Assembly: GCA_001512995.1 (NCBI GenBank)
Contig: LFRY01000082.1
Location: 4,672 to 40,927, forward strand
DNA from: Acholeplasmatales bacterium DTU067
GTDB taxonomy: Bacteria; Bacillota_I; Bacilli_A; ML615J-28; CAG-698
Reading direction: 5' to 3'
DNA: 36,256 nt
In this document: positions 25,847 to 34,291 of the stretch, piece by piece
Layout of the letters: every line of letters starts with the position of its first letter
Position numbering within the stretch: position 1 is the stretch's first letter
Translations under genes and position numbers: made by a program
The notes under the pieces: generated by a model
What the model saw: only the letters and a program-made list of their open reading frames with translations
What the model was told of the DNA's origin: nothing
Databases searched by the model: none

Positions 25847-27304
25847 TTATTTTTCGAACACGTCCAAGACTATGCCGTTGGCGTTGGGAATCACTAGTCC
25901 CAAAGCCGCCGCCATGGTTGTTCCGAAATCAAAGTTGTAAGCCCTATTTTGATAGACATAGTTTTTCTTGATTCCCTTCCCCCAAATGACACCGAAAACA
26001 TGATTCGAACTGTCGAGCAGGGAATCGTGCTGCCCGCGGGCAACATATTGCATGAAATAATTGGAACTGAAAACATATCTGTCCGCCGGGGTGATGATCA
26101 TGTCAGCGGCGCCTTCCATGTAGCCCATGGCTTTCAGATCTTCGCGGATAAGGACCTTACCGACAAAGTGGAGTTTTGCAAGTTCCGTGCGTAGGGCTTC
26201 AAGCTCTTCGTCGCTGATTCCCTGCTTCCAAGTGAGTTGCAGGTTCAGGTTCGCTCCGACGGCCACTACATCCGTTCTCGGTTTTGGGGAGGAACCGGGC
26301 GCGACCATTTCCAAAACATGTCCGTGGTTTTGGAAGAATGTCTGCAGGTCCCCCAATTTGGAAGTCCCGTAATCACCGCTGTCGTCCAGCGACTTCAGGC
26401 CATAGGGAGTCATGCCATGATCGGTCGTGAGGAAGAAAGTCATCCGCTCGTAAATCCCGGCGTCCTTGCAAGCCTGGATGAATTCGCCGAGCTCTTGGTC
26501 CATTTCCTCGAGCCTGGCGAGAACATTTTCCATCCTGCCCGCTTCGGTCTCCGCGCGCCTGATGCCGTAGGCATCCTCAAAATTATGCCCCAGAGCATCC
26601 AAGTCATCGGCGTAGAAAACAATCAGGCGCGGCAGCTCTTCAACTGTGACTTGATTTCCCCCGACATGCACGCTCTCCCCCTTAACAAGCCTTTTCAGTT
26701 GCGTGAAGCGGGCAAAGTAATCATTCGCCTGCCCCCTTTGGATGATTTCGGGAAGGTTTGGGTCAGAGGTGATGTAATAGGTTTTATCCTGTTTCAGCAC
26801 GGTTTCCAAAAGATAGTGGGAAACGCTGGCGACGCTCAATCCGGCTTCCACCGCGACATGGGCAATGGTTTTGTTTGCGTTTTCTCGCTCTTGCTGGATG
26901 ACGGTATTGATCGTCCTGTCATAGTAGCGGTAAACATTCCTCGTAATTTCGGAAGTGGATCCCGAAAGGATCATGTTCTGGCAAGGATTTGTGATTGAAG
27001 GCAGCGTCGTCCGCAGATCCTCAAAAAAGACACCCTCGCTGATGACCTGCCGCAGAACGGGCAGGGCATCGGGATTTTTTTCTAGCAATTCGTCAAAATA
27101 ATAACGGGCAAAACCGTCCCAATTGATGTAGACTACATAAGCGTTTTCTACCATGGCTACTCCTTCCTGATAATCCGGCGCATTTTCGCGTCCGCGGATG
27201 CTGTATTCGTTCTTCGGTTCCGGCTCCGGTTCATCCTGGTGCGGTTTGCATCCCGGAAAGATTAGAAATGACAAGACTATGAGCATCAGAAATATTTTCT
27301 TCAT
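25847..27304 (-). CDS. Lipoprotein type I phosphodiesterase/nucleotide pyrophosphatase-like (PDE2)
   Basis: Paralogue of PDE1, about 485 residues. ATG 27304 (GGAGTGG upstream) starts a clean signal peptide with lipobox FPGC (Cys19); the longer frame to 27340 has no such start. Glu/Pro-rich linker, then the catalytic domain: Asp63 (INWDGF), Thr105 in SITNPCQ, DALGH, TTDHGM and RGQHDS. The asparagine that normally follows Pro in the nucleophile loop is Cys108 here, but Asn in PDE1. It is the first gene after RpiR, behind a promoter and a 14-base inverted repeat, and 32 bases before GH4. The two phosphodiesterases thus bracket the structural genes and may take different substrates. Confidence 0.9.
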   Translation of the reverse strand: MKKIFLMLIVLSFLIFPGCKPHQDEPEPEPKNEYSIRGRENAPDYQEGVAMVENAYVVYINWDGFARYYFDELLEKNPDALPVLRQVISEGVFFEDLRTTLPSITNPCQNMILSGSTSEITRNVYRYYDRTINTVIQQERENANKTIAHVAVEAGLSVASVSHYLLETVLKQDKTYYITSDPNLPEIIQRGQANDYFARFTQLKRLVKGESVHVGGNQVTVEELPRLIVFYADDLDALGHNFEDAYGIRRAETEAGRMENVLARLEEMDQELGEFIQACKDAGIYERMTFFLTTDHGMTPYGLKSLDDSGDYGTSKLGDLQTFFQNHGHVLEMVAPGSSPKPRTDVVAVGANLNLQLTWKQGISDEELEALRTELAKLHFVGKVLIREDLKAMGYMEGAADMIITPADRYVFSSNYFMQYVARGQHDSLLDSSNHVFGVIWGKGIKKNYVYQNRAYNFDFGTTMAAALGLVIPNANGIVLDVFEK

Positions 27305-27327
27305 AAACCACTCCGATAAAATGAAAA

Positions 27328-27392
27328 TAAGTATAATCAAATTGCCAGGCGCTTCAAGGCAGCGCTTTCACTCCGCACTTTGATTATACTTA
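27328..27392. promoter_or_regulatory. Perfect 14-base inverted repeat, candidate RpiR operator pair
   Basis: Arms TAAGTATAATCAAA (27328-27341) and TTTGATTATACTTA (27379-27392) with a 37-base spacer. The right arm contains the -10 box of the PDE2 promoter; the left arm lies in the 5' leader. Arm centres are 51 bases apart, close to five helical turns. Confidence 0.6.
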
Positions 27393-27412
27393 ATTGATGC
27401 TTTTTTTATCAA
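27383..27412 (-). promoter_or_regulatory. Promoter of the PDE2-GH4-ABC locus
   Basis: Minus strand TTGATA (27412-27407), an 18-base spacer and a consensus TATAAT (27388-27383), about 80 bases before ATG 27304. The -10 lies within an arm of the inverted repeat at 27328-27392. Confidence 0.75.
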
Positions 27413-27508
27413 CGCCCAACCATTACATAAAAAGTAATACATGACAATCTGCTTGTCTTTTGGGGCAAAGCATGAAACCCCATGTTTTTGTTGTGATTAC
27501 TATATGTA

Positions 27509-28270
27509 CTAATCCGTTTTGGTTTTTTGGTTGACATAGGTTGTGATGATGATGTTGAGGATGAAGAGAATGGGAAGCCGCGAGGAGATGTCCTGTCTGT
27601 TACTGCAGGCTTCTTCACTGGAGATGGAAAAATTATAATCCCCGATTTTGGACAATTCGTTCCCGGTGTTGGATGAAATCGTGACGACCGTCGCCCTCCT
27701 GCTTTTCGCAATCTGCGCCATGCGCACAACCTGATGCGTGTTCCCGCTCAAGCTGCAGGCAAAAAGGAGGTCGTTTTCGGTCATCGATTCCGCCACCAAA
27801 TAAGCGATGTGCGTGTCCTTATAGATGAAATTGGCGCGGTTGTAGGTCAGCAATTGCTTGGACGCATATTCAAGAACCGTCGCGGTCAAACCCTTCCCGA
27901 AGAAATGGATGTTTGTGGGTTTGAGCATCAGTTCCACGATTTTCAGGATCTTCTTCTCGTCCAACATCGCCGCCGTTTCCACAATCGCCTTCACGTTCTG
28001 ATCCAAAGTGTCCGTAAACGTGGCGTCCCGGTGGGCTTTTTCCATTTGGCTGAGCTCTTCCCTAATGTGGAATTTGAGTTCGGTGAACCCGGAATAGCCC
28101 AGTTTCTTGCATAACCTCATCACGGTCGCCGTCGAAACAAAGGTCGTTTCCGCAAGCTTCTTGACGCTTAAACTCAAGACGAGTTTGCGATTGTTCTGAA
28201 TGAAACGCAAAACATCCAATTCGGAAATGGTAAGAGAATTGATTGTGTCGATGCTGATACTGGAAAGCAT
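27509..28270 (-). CDS. RpiR-family transcriptional regulator
   Basis: Sugar-phosphate-sensing regulator. About 253 residues: N-terminal HTH_6 domain (about 1-75, LAETTFVSTATVMRLCKKLGYSGF) and a SIS sugar-phosphate domain (about 100-235, IHFFGKGLTATVLEYASKQL, LLFACSLSGNTHQV). ATG 28270 is chosen because GGGGGG lies 4 bases upstream; the frame extends to a TTG at 28297 without a ribosome site. It is transcribed in the same direction as the locus but separated from PDE2 by 204 bases holding a promoter and the inverted repeat. A phosphorylated sugar effector fits the GH4 enzyme downstream. Divergent from pflB. Confidence 0.9.
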   Translation of the reverse strand: MLSSISIDTINSLTISELDVLRFIQNNRKLVLSLSVKKLAETTFVSTATVMRLCKKLGYSGFTELKFHIREELSQMEKAHRDATFTDTLDQNVKAIVETAAMLDEKKILKIVELMLKPTNIHFFGKGLTATVLEYASKQLLTYNRANFIYKDTHIAYLVAESMTENDLLFACSLSGNTHQVVRMAQIAKSRRATVVTISSNTGNELSKIGDYNFSISSEEACSNRQDISSRLPILFILNIIITTYVNQKTKTD

Positions 28271-28574
28271 TTTTCCCCCCATCATGTGGTTGATCAATGT
28301 TTGTTATATTAAGACAAATTAATAAATAAAAAAACTAAGGCATCAGTTGTGTGCCAAGGAAAATGGGGAACGGCATAAATAAATGTTCCGTAAACTTTAA
28401 TTATATTATACAACCAAGCACTGTAATTTGCAATGGATTTCCGAAAACGATAAAGCGCGGTTCGATGGAATCCATGACAAGCACAGGTCAAAAATCCCTT
28501 CTAAAGAAGATGCTTTTCGCCAAAAATATGCAACCAAAAATAGGAAGTTTTTCTTAAGCAAATAAAGGCAAAAA

Positions 28575-28601
28575 AGTAAACGTTCTCTGTAAACGTTCTT
28601 T
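28575..28601. promoter_or_regulatory. Tandem cre-like boxes upstream of pflB
   Basis: AGTAAACGTTCTCT (28575-28588) and TGTAAACGTTCTTT (28588-28601), a direct repeat with 13-base period. The second matches the start of the cre consensus (TGTAAACGTT) well. They lie 36 bases and more upstream of the -10 box, so activation or repression by a CcpA-like protein is possible. Confidence 0.55.
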
Positions 28602-28636
28602 TCATCGATTTTCATTCTTTTTCATTCCGTCAATGC

Positions 28637-28642
28637 TATAAT
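28637..28642 (+). promoter_or_regulatory. -10 box of the pflB promoter
   Basis: Consensus TATAAT 52 bases before the pflB ATG. No good -35 hexamer is placed 16-18 bases upstream (ATTCTT region), which suits a promoter that needs an activator. Confidence 0.6.
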
Positions 28643-28693
28643 ATATATACATTTAAGAAAACGGCTAGATAGAGATTATAAAGAGGTGAGGCA

Positions 28694-30940
28694 ATGAAAG
28701 CTTGGAGAGATTTTAAAGCCGGCATCTGGCAGGAGAAAATCAATGTCAGAGATTTCATACAAAAGAATCATGAGCCCTATTACGGGGACGATAGTTTCTT
28801 GGAGGGGGCATCGGATAGAACCAAGAAACTCCTGAATGAGTTCAGGAAACTTCAAAAGCTAGAGATGGAAAAGGGCGTCGTCGACATGGAGACGAAAATT
28901 CCTTCGACCATCACTGCTTACGGACCGGGATATGTGGACCGAGAAAACGAGGTCATCGTCGGCCTGCAGACCGACAAACCCCTGAAAAGGGCCTTCATGC
29001 CCTTCGGGGGGATTCGGATTGCGACCAAGGCAGCGGAAGCCTACGGATATGAAATCAATCCTGAGTTGGTCGATTTCTTTACGAAATTCCGTAAGACCCA
29101 CAACCAGGGCGTGTTCGACGTTTATACGAAAGAAATGCGTCTGGCAAGAAAAGTGGGAGTCATTACCGGGCTTCCGGACGGATACGGAAGGGGAAGAATC
29201 ATCGGCGATTACAGGAGAGTTCCTTTGTACGGCGTCGACCGCCTGATTGAAGAAAAACAGGAAGAAAAGGACGCGTTTATCGGGGCTATGACCGAAGAAG
29301 TGCTCAGGGCAAGGGAAGAGTTACAGGAACAGATCAATGCCCTGCATGAACTGAAGGAAATGGCCTCAGAATACGGTTTCGACATCTCCCGCCCGGCCGA
29401 AAATGCGCGGGAAGCCGTCCAGTGGCTCTATTTCGCTTATCTGGGCGCCGTCAAAGAACAGAACGGGGCGGCCATGAGCCTCGGAAGGGACACCGTCTTC
29501 CTTGACATCTACATCGATAGGGACATGGGGGAAGGCACGCTTTCCGAAAAAGAAGCCCAGGAATTGATTGACCAATTCGTCCTGAAACTCCGCATGGTCC
29601 GTTTCGCGAGGACCCCCGAATATAATGAACTCTTCACGGGGGACCCAAATTGGGTGACGGAATCCATCGGCGGCATCGGGCTTGACGGAAGACCCCTGGT
29701 CTCAAAGACTTCCTACAGAATGCTGAACACGCTCTACACGCTCGGCCCTTCCCCGGAACCCAATCTCACGGTTTTGTGGAGCGCTTCGCTTCCCGAACCT
29801 TTCAAGAGATTCGCGGCGAAAGTGAGCATCGACACCAGTTCCATTCAATATGAAAACGATGATTTGATGCGAAAACTCTGCGGGGATGACTACGCAATCA
29901 GTTGCTGCGTCTCCCCGATGGCCCTGGGAAAAGAAATGCAATTCTTCGGAGCCAGGGCAAACCTCGCAAAGGCTTTGCTTTATGCAATCAACGACGGCGT
30001 TGATGAAATCAAAGAAGTGAAAGTCGTCAATGGCGTCGGGCAAATCGAATCCGAAATCCTCGGTTACGACGAGGTCATCCGGAAATTTGACCATGTCCTG
30101 GATTGGCTTGCGGGAATATATGTAAACACCTTAAACGCCATCCACTACATGCATGACAAATATGCCTATGAAAGGCTGCAGATGGCGCTCCATGATTATC
30201 ATGTAAAAAGGAATTTCGCGACGGGCATCGCCGGGCTTTCCGTCGTCGCCGATTCCCTTTCGGCCATCAAATACGCGAAAGTAAAGCCGATTAGGAACGA
30301 AAAGGGCATCGCCATTGCTTTCGAAACTGAGGGCGACTTCCCGAAATACGGAAACAATGATGACAGAGTCGATGTGATTGCCAAGGAATTGGTGGAAACC
30401 TTCAAACAAAAAATTGAGAAGCATGAAACCTACCGGAACGCGAAACACTCGCTTTCGATTCTCACGATCACATCCAACGTGGTCTACGGAAAGAAAACGG
30501 GGGCGACCCCGGACGGAAGAAAGAAGGGCGAAGCCTTCGCTCCGGGCGCGAATCCGATGCACGGGCGCGATGTTTCCGGCGCGCTTGCTTCCTTGATGAG
30601 CGTCGCGAAGATACCTTTCTTCGTGGCAAACGACGGAATCAGCAACACCTTCAGCATCATCCCGAACGCTTTGGGAAGTGACGGGGGCATGCTTTCCGAA
30701 GAGGAAGGCGACGCTGCTGTCTGCAATCTCGTGCAGCTCCTCGACGGCTATTTCGCCAACAAGGCCCACCATCTGAACGTCAATGTCTTGAACAGAGAAA
30801 TGCTGATCGACGCGATGAACAATCCCGAAAACTATCCCAATCTTACAATTAGGGTTTCCGGTTACGCCGTCAACTTCCATAAGCTTACCCGAGAGCAGCA
30901 GGAAGAAATCATCGGCAGGACCTTCCACGAGCGCCTATGA
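28694..30940 (+). CDS. pflB: Formate acetyltransferase (pyruvate formate-lyase)
   Basis: Glycyl-radical enzyme splitting pyruvate with CoA into acetyl-CoA and formate under anaerobic conditions. 748 residues, close to the usual ~750. The catalytic cysteine pair Cys404-Cys405 is in AISCCVSPM, and the radical glycine Gly723 is in RVSGYAVNF near the C-terminus. AGAGGTGAGG lies before ATG 28694. The stop overlaps the activase start (ATGA). Tandem cre-like boxes and a -10 box lie upstream. The CC pair separates it from glycerol dehydratase-type relatives, which have a single cysteine. It marks the host as fermentative and at least facultatively anaerobic. Confidence 0.98.
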   Translation: MKAWRDFKAGIWQEKINVRDFIQKNHEPYYGDDSFLEGASDRTKKLLNEFRKLQKLEMEKGVVDMETKIPSTITAYGPGYVDRENEVIVGLQTDKPLKRAFMPFGGIRIATKAAEAYGYEINPELVDFFTKFRKTHNQGVFDVYTKEMRLARKVGVITGLPDGYGRGRIIGDYRRVPLYGVDRLIEEKQEEKDAFIGAMTEEVLRAREELQEQINALHELKEMASEYGFDISRPAENAREAVQWLYFAYLGAVKEQNGAAMSLGRDTVFLDIYIDRDMGEGTLSEKEAQELIDQFVLKLRMVRFARTPEYNELFTGDPNWVTESIGGIGLDGRPLVSKTSYRMLNTLYTLGPSPEPNLTVLWSASLPEPFKRFAAKVSIDTSSIQYENDDLMRKLCGDDYAISCCVSPMALGKEMQFFGARANLAKALLYAINDGVDEIKEVKVVNGVGQIESEILGYDEVIRKFDHVLDWLAGIYVNTLNAIHYMHDKYAYERLQMALHDYHVKRNFATGIAGLSVVADSLSAIKYAKVKPIRNEKGIAIAFETEGDFPKYGNNDDRVDVIAKELVETFKQKIEKHETYRNAKHSLSILTITSNVVYGKKTGATPDGRKKGEAFAPGANPMHGRDVSGALASLMSVAKIPFFVANDGISNTFSIIPNALGSDGGMLSEEEGDAAVCNLVQLLDGYFANKAHHLNVNVLNREMLIDAMNNPENYPNLTIRVSGYAVNFHKLTREQQEEIIGRTFHERL

Positions 30941-31686
30941 TCGGAAACGTCCATTCGATCGAGACCTTCAGCAGCGTTGACGGCCCCGGCATCAGGTACG
31001 TCCTCTTCCTCCAGGGCTGCAACCTGGCCTGCAAATACTGCCATAATGTTGATGCCACCTTGAGGACGGAAAACAAGCGGATGACTGCTGATGAGGTTGT
31101 GAGGGACTTCCTCAAGTACCGCTCCTTCTACAAAAACGGCGGCATCACCGTTTCCGGCGGCGAACCGCTCCTGCAAAAAGAATTCATCATTGAACTCTTT
31201 ACGAAGTTAAAGCAACACGGAGTGCACACCGCCATCCAAACCTCGGGAGCGGTTTATCGGGACACGGCAGTCTTCGATGAGGTAATCAACCTGACGGATC
31301 TCTTCATCGTCGATTTGAAAGGCGCCAATAACTACCAAGCCTATGAGCTTGCCGGCGCAAAGATCAGCAATACCTTCAAACTCTTGGATAAGCTCAACTC
31401 CTTAAACAAACAATTCCGGATCACCCATGTCCTTTTGCCTGGGATTAACGATGATAAGAATACGGCCAGGGCAATTGCGGAACTTTTAAACAAATATGAT
31501 TCCAATAATTATCAGTTCAAAGTCCTGGGCTATCATAAACTGGGAATTGACAAATGGAAAAATCTCGGATTGAAATATGAGCTTGAGCATCTGCGTGAGG
31601 CCACGAATGAAGACATCGCCAACTTCCTGGATATGGTCAGGAAGCATTTGGATACAAAAAAATGGGCAAGGAGAAATGCCATATAA
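30937..31686 (+). CDS. pflA: Pyruvate formate-lyase-activating enzyme (radical SAM)
   Basis: Radical SAM enzyme that makes the glycyl radical on PflB. 249 residues with the 4Fe-4S motif CNLACKYC (Cys28, Cys32, Cys35), the preceding [17 protein letters not shown], and [13 protein letters not shown] for SAM binding. The length and absence of an extra ferredoxin-like insert fit true PflA rather than the glycerol dehydratase or benzylsuccinate activases. It overlaps pflB by 4 bases (ATGA) and is followed by a strong terminator. Confidence 0.97.
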   Translation: MIGNVHSIETFSSVDGPGIRYVLFLQGCNLACKYCHNVDATLRTENKRMTADEVVRDFLKYRSFYKNGGITVSGGEPLLQKEFIIELFTKLKQHGVHTAIQTSGAVYRDTAVFDEVINLTDLFIVDLKGANNYQAYELAGAKISNTFKLLDKLNSLNKQFRITHVLLPGINDDKNTARAIAELLNKYDSNNYQFKVLGYHKLGIDKWKNLGLKYELEHLREATNEDIANFLDMVRKHLDTKKWARRNAI

Positions 31687-31717
31687 AAAAGGTGAAGCAT
31701 CTAGCTTCACTTTTTTT
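31685..31717 (+). terminator. Terminator of pflBA
   Basis: GTGAAGC-ATCTA-GCTTCAC hairpin flanked by A6 and T7, so it could work in both directions. It begins at the pflA stop codon. Confidence 0.9.
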
Positions 31718-32001
31718 ATGCGCAGTTCATCATGACAACCCATGATGTTAAACTTTTGTCTCCGTATTTATTTAGGAAAGACCAGATAAATTTCATTACC
31801 CGCGATGACGAAGGGGTAGAGATCATCAATCTTGATTCCTTCAAAGCAAATTCCGAGAATGACATCAGAAGCAACAGCAATTTCGAAAAGATGTATATAA
31901 AAGAAGCAATCGTGCCCTTACCCCAAACGGACATAAACCAGGTCATACAAGAATTCTTGGAATATGAGAAAGAGATCCAGGAAACAAACATTTCAAGTTA
32001 A
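31717..32001 (+). pseudogene. C-terminal remnant of an AAA-family ATPase (RloA/AAA15-like)
   Basis: About 94 codons match the end of ABC-like AAA ATPases found in abortive-infection pairs: QFIMTTHDVKLLSP (with the H-loop His) and LFRKDQINFITRDDEG, followed by a Leu-x-Ser-Phe stretch. Similarity already begins before the first ATG (31732), at about 31717, directly at the T run of the pfl terminator. The ~300 upstream residues with Walker A and B are missing. There is no ribosome site. It overlaps the RloB-like gene by 38 bases, as such pairs often do. Confidence 0.75.
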
Positions 32002-32593
32002 GCATAGGGTTTATATCGTGGGGGATGGGGATACGGAAAAAGACTATTTCAAACGGATTGCTGAATTAAACATTTTCCCGAACATTGTTTTTGAAACAAA
32101 AAAGGGGAACGAATTAAATTTTGAGATTTTCCTGCAGGAGCATTTTGATTAAGATGTTTTCCTCATACTCGACATTGACAATAAGAATAAGCCCATAAGT
32201 TCAAAATGCAGGCATACCAAGATTAGAAATTTATGGGAAAAATATGAGGCAGAAGACATCATCTTTTTCAATAACTATTCCTTTGAACTATGGCTGATAA
32301 ATCATAAAAAGCAATTTAATAAAGCTGTCCTCTCTCGTTCCGGTTACAACAAACCGATTCAAGACTGTTTCGGAGTAAGAGAGTGGCCCGAGAATAGAAC
32401 CCAGAAGAACAGGAAAAAGATAATGTCTGCCATTGATCAGGAAGCGGTTAATAAGGCCATTAATAATATAAAGCTTGTAGAATCAAGCACTCCATTCAAA
32501 AACCCCAGCTCAAATATGGAGAAGTTGATGGAAATTCTTACTTGCATTAATGAAGAAGCCGTCGATATTATTGAAGAAGCGGGTTTATTCTGA
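31964..32593 (+). pseudogene. RloB-like gene interrupted by an in-frame stop
   Basis: 209 sense positions in one frame, broken by TAA at 32150-32152. Before the stop: RVYIVGDGDTEKDYFKRI, the RloB N-terminal Toprim-like motif (family usually EGxxTExxYF; the first Glu is Asp here). After the stop: FLILDIDNKN (DxD motif) and NNYSFELWLINH (family NPxFExWLLxH), ending at TGA 32593. Both halves belong to one RloB-family protein of ordinary length, so a single nonsense change killed it. Together with the ATPase remnant this is a decayed defence pair. Base composition is more AT-rich than its neighbours, in line with acquired DNA. Confidence 0.8.
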
Positions 32594-32618
32594 GAAAATT
32601 CATACCGTGCGCAAAAAT

Positions 32619-32656
32619 AAAAAAAGGTGAAACTAAGCTCTGCTTCACCTTTTTTT
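32619..32656. terminator. Bidirectional terminator between RloB remnant and CPBP gene
   Basis: Arms AAAAAAAGGTGAA (32619-32631) and TTCACCTTTTTTT (32644-32656) with a 12-base loop. It can serve the plus-strand remnant and the minus-strand CPBP operon, whose stop lies 12 bases away. The arms resemble the pflA terminator. Confidence 0.88.
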
Positions 32657-32667
32657 ATTCCCGGGGT

Positions 32668-33429
32668 TTATGACAAATCGGTTGTCTCTTCTTCATGCAT
32701 GGTTTTGCTTAATTTTAGAAGCAATGCCATGAGGTAGGCGGCGGCCAAAACGGAGAGTATGATTGTGATCACGATCGTTGCCTGATCCGGCCAATCCCCT
32801 TCTCCCATTGTGGGAAGCAGGAGACCGGTAAAATTGAAAAGGAAATGTAAGCTGACGCTCACCCAAATGTTTCCGGATATGAGGAGCGCAATCGCAAACA
32901 TTCCCCCCAAGAGGAACGTATAGCCCACTTGCATCAAAACAATGGGGAAGGATGCGCCTGCCAGCAGATTGAAAAAATGCATGCCTCCGAAGATGGCGGC
33001 CTGAATCAGCACCGCCAAGAATGACCTGAAGGGACCGCGTTTCAAACTTCCGTGCACAGCGGGAAGTAGAATGCCCCGGAAAACAAATTCCTCAAACATG
33101 GCTACCCCGAAGCAATCAACCAGCAAAATAATGCCATAGTGCCACGGCTTTACAAACTGCGCGTCGCCTTTGATCAGGGACAGGAACGGGAAATTGTTGA
33201 TCACGATGAGGAAGCAGGGCAGGAGGGTAATAATTTTCCCATTCAGTCTTTCTGTCCTGTATAATGCCTCATCCTTCCTGATCAAAAACAAAATCAGAAT
33301 GGAAGCGGCATAGCCGACGATGATGGATTCCGCGCTTTCATTCAGAAAGCGGTCGTCGAAAATCTTCAAGTCAACGAACTGGAAAACTAAAACGAGAATG
33401 AAAACCAAAACAACGAGTTTATTTCTCAT
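32668..33429 (-). CDS. CPBP-family intramembrane metalloprotease
   Basis: Membrane-embedded protease-like protein of the CAAX/bacteriocin-processing (Abi) family. 253 residues, about seven hydrophobic helices. Conserved motifs: FEEFVFRG with Glu113-Glu114 and Arg118, FGGMHFF with His151, and a later SLHFLFN. Substrate unknown. Last gene of the five-gene operon; its start overlaps the DUF624-like gene by 11 bases. It may process or protect the neighbouring membrane proteins, but self-immunity or unrelated roles are equally possible. Confidence 0.9.
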   Translation of the reverse strand: MRNKLVVLVFILVLVFQFVDLKIFDDRFLNESAESIIVGYAASILILFLIRKDEALYRTERLNGKIITLLPCFLIVINNFPFLSLIKGDAQFVKPWHYGIILLVDCFGVAMFEEFVFRGILLPAVHGSLKRGPFRSFLAVLIQAAIFGGMHFFNLLAGASFPIVLMQVGYTFLLGGMFAIALLISGNIWVSVSLHFLFNFTGLLLPTMGEGDWPDQATIVITIILSVLAAAYLMALLLKLSKTMHEEETTDLS

Positions 33430-34291
33430 GCTTCCGCCAAACCCCTTTGTCGTGAATTTCCGGGAAATTGTTTTTGTTTATGTGTTTGTCGAATACATGG
33501 CAGGAGAAAAGAAACCAAAGCGACAAAAACACCGGCAGAAAAACCAGGACATAAACGAAGGGGAAGATTAGTTGCATCAGGCTGTTTCTGACAAGCAACA
33601 AAAGCAGGGGAAGGATGCCGGCCAGACAAACAAGGAGGGTTTTCGGAAGATTCAATAGGTAGAGTTTCAAAGCTATCATTAGCTTTTTTGCGAATTTCTC
33701 TTTATATATTGCCGTGAGGGAAATGAAATAAGCCAGAACCGGAAAGATGATGGCAACAAATACAACCTCGGGCAAATAGGACAAAAGATTGTTCGCAGGA
33801 GTGTCCGAAAAAACATTCAGCGCCCGCAGATGCGAAAGCAGGAAATTTCCCAAACCCATAAGCAAGAAAACCGCGCCAATATGAAGGCTGTTCTCCTTGA
33901 TGCCGGCAAGCAAATCATGCCTCGTGCTGATGTATTCGCTCCAGGCAAGTTTTTTTACGATTCTGATTACTCCCGCAAGCCCTATCGCAAACAGAACCAA
34001 CAGGGGAATGTGGATCAGATTGATCATGTTATTGAAACTGAGAATCGCCTGGAAAGCAAGATTTTCCTCGAGCTCTCCGCTTACGTATTTTTGGAAAAAA
34101 TCCGTCGTGACCAGCAGCCGCTGGTATCTGGCTATGAGGAAGGGAGTCGCAAAGAGGAGAAGCAAGAAACCCAGGAATAAAATGTCGGTCCAGCGGTGTT
34201 TCAAGAGATCAAAGAAAACCTCTTGCCGGTTGGAAGGAAGGTCTTCGACGGTGAAATCTCTTTTTGCTGCGCGGTACTTCTTCTTAAACAT
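33419..34291 (-). CDS. DUF624-like multi-pass membrane protein
   Basis: 290 residues with about six hydrophobic segments (for example DILFLGFLLLLFATPFLIA and IPLLVLFAIGLAGVIRIV). The segment LAGVIRIVKKLAWSEYISTRHDLLAGIKEN resembles the DUF624/YesL core, a family often found beside sugar ABC transporters. ATG 34291 shares its A with the upstream TGA and has GGAGG 7 bases before it; the in-frame GTG at 34294 is less likely. In this operon no ordinary permease gene is present, so this protein may supply the membrane part. No EAA coupling loop was recognised. Confidence 0.65.
   Translation of the reverse strand: MFKKKYRAAKRDFTVEDLPSNRQEVFFDLLKHRWTDILFLGFLLLLFATPFLIARYQRLLVTTDFFQKYVSGELEENLAFQAILSFNNMINLIHIPLLVLFAIGLAGVIRIVKKLAWSEYISTRHDLLAGIKENSLHIGAVFLLMGLGNFLLSHLRALNVFSDTPANNLLSYLPEVVFVAIIFPVLAYFISLTAIYKEKFAKKLMIALKLYLLNLPKTLLVCLAGILPLLLLLVRNSLMQLIFPFVYVLVFLPVFLSLWFLFSCHVFDKHINKNNFPEIHDKGVWRKHEK

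Larger units (their letters stand above)
28271..28693. other. Intergenic region between rpiR and pflB
   Basis: AT-rich stretch with no convincing gene. It should hold the leftward rpiR promoter; a TATAAC-like box lies about 30-40 bases before ATG 28270 without a clear -35, next to a loose TTTGT/ACAAA repeat. It also holds the pflB control region described separately. The middle (about 28330-28560) shows nothing I can assign. Confidence 0.6.

Noticed and set aside
27328-27392. Inverted repeat as an RNA hairpin or riboswitch
   Set aside because: The promoter whose -10 lies in the right arm would start transcripts inside the repeat, so a PDE2 mRNA would hold only one arm. A DNA operator is the better reading.
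28351-28557. Small open frames in the rpiR-pflB intergenic region
   Set aside because: Neither strand's frame has a ribosome site, family motif or sensible composition.
32150-32152. In-frame TAA in the RloB-like gene as a recoded codon
   Set aside because: TAA has no known recoding in bacteria of this type, and other genes here end in TAA; a nonsense mutation or read error is simpler. Alternative-code reading of TGA was also rejected, because ATGA and TGATG junctions use TGA as stop.
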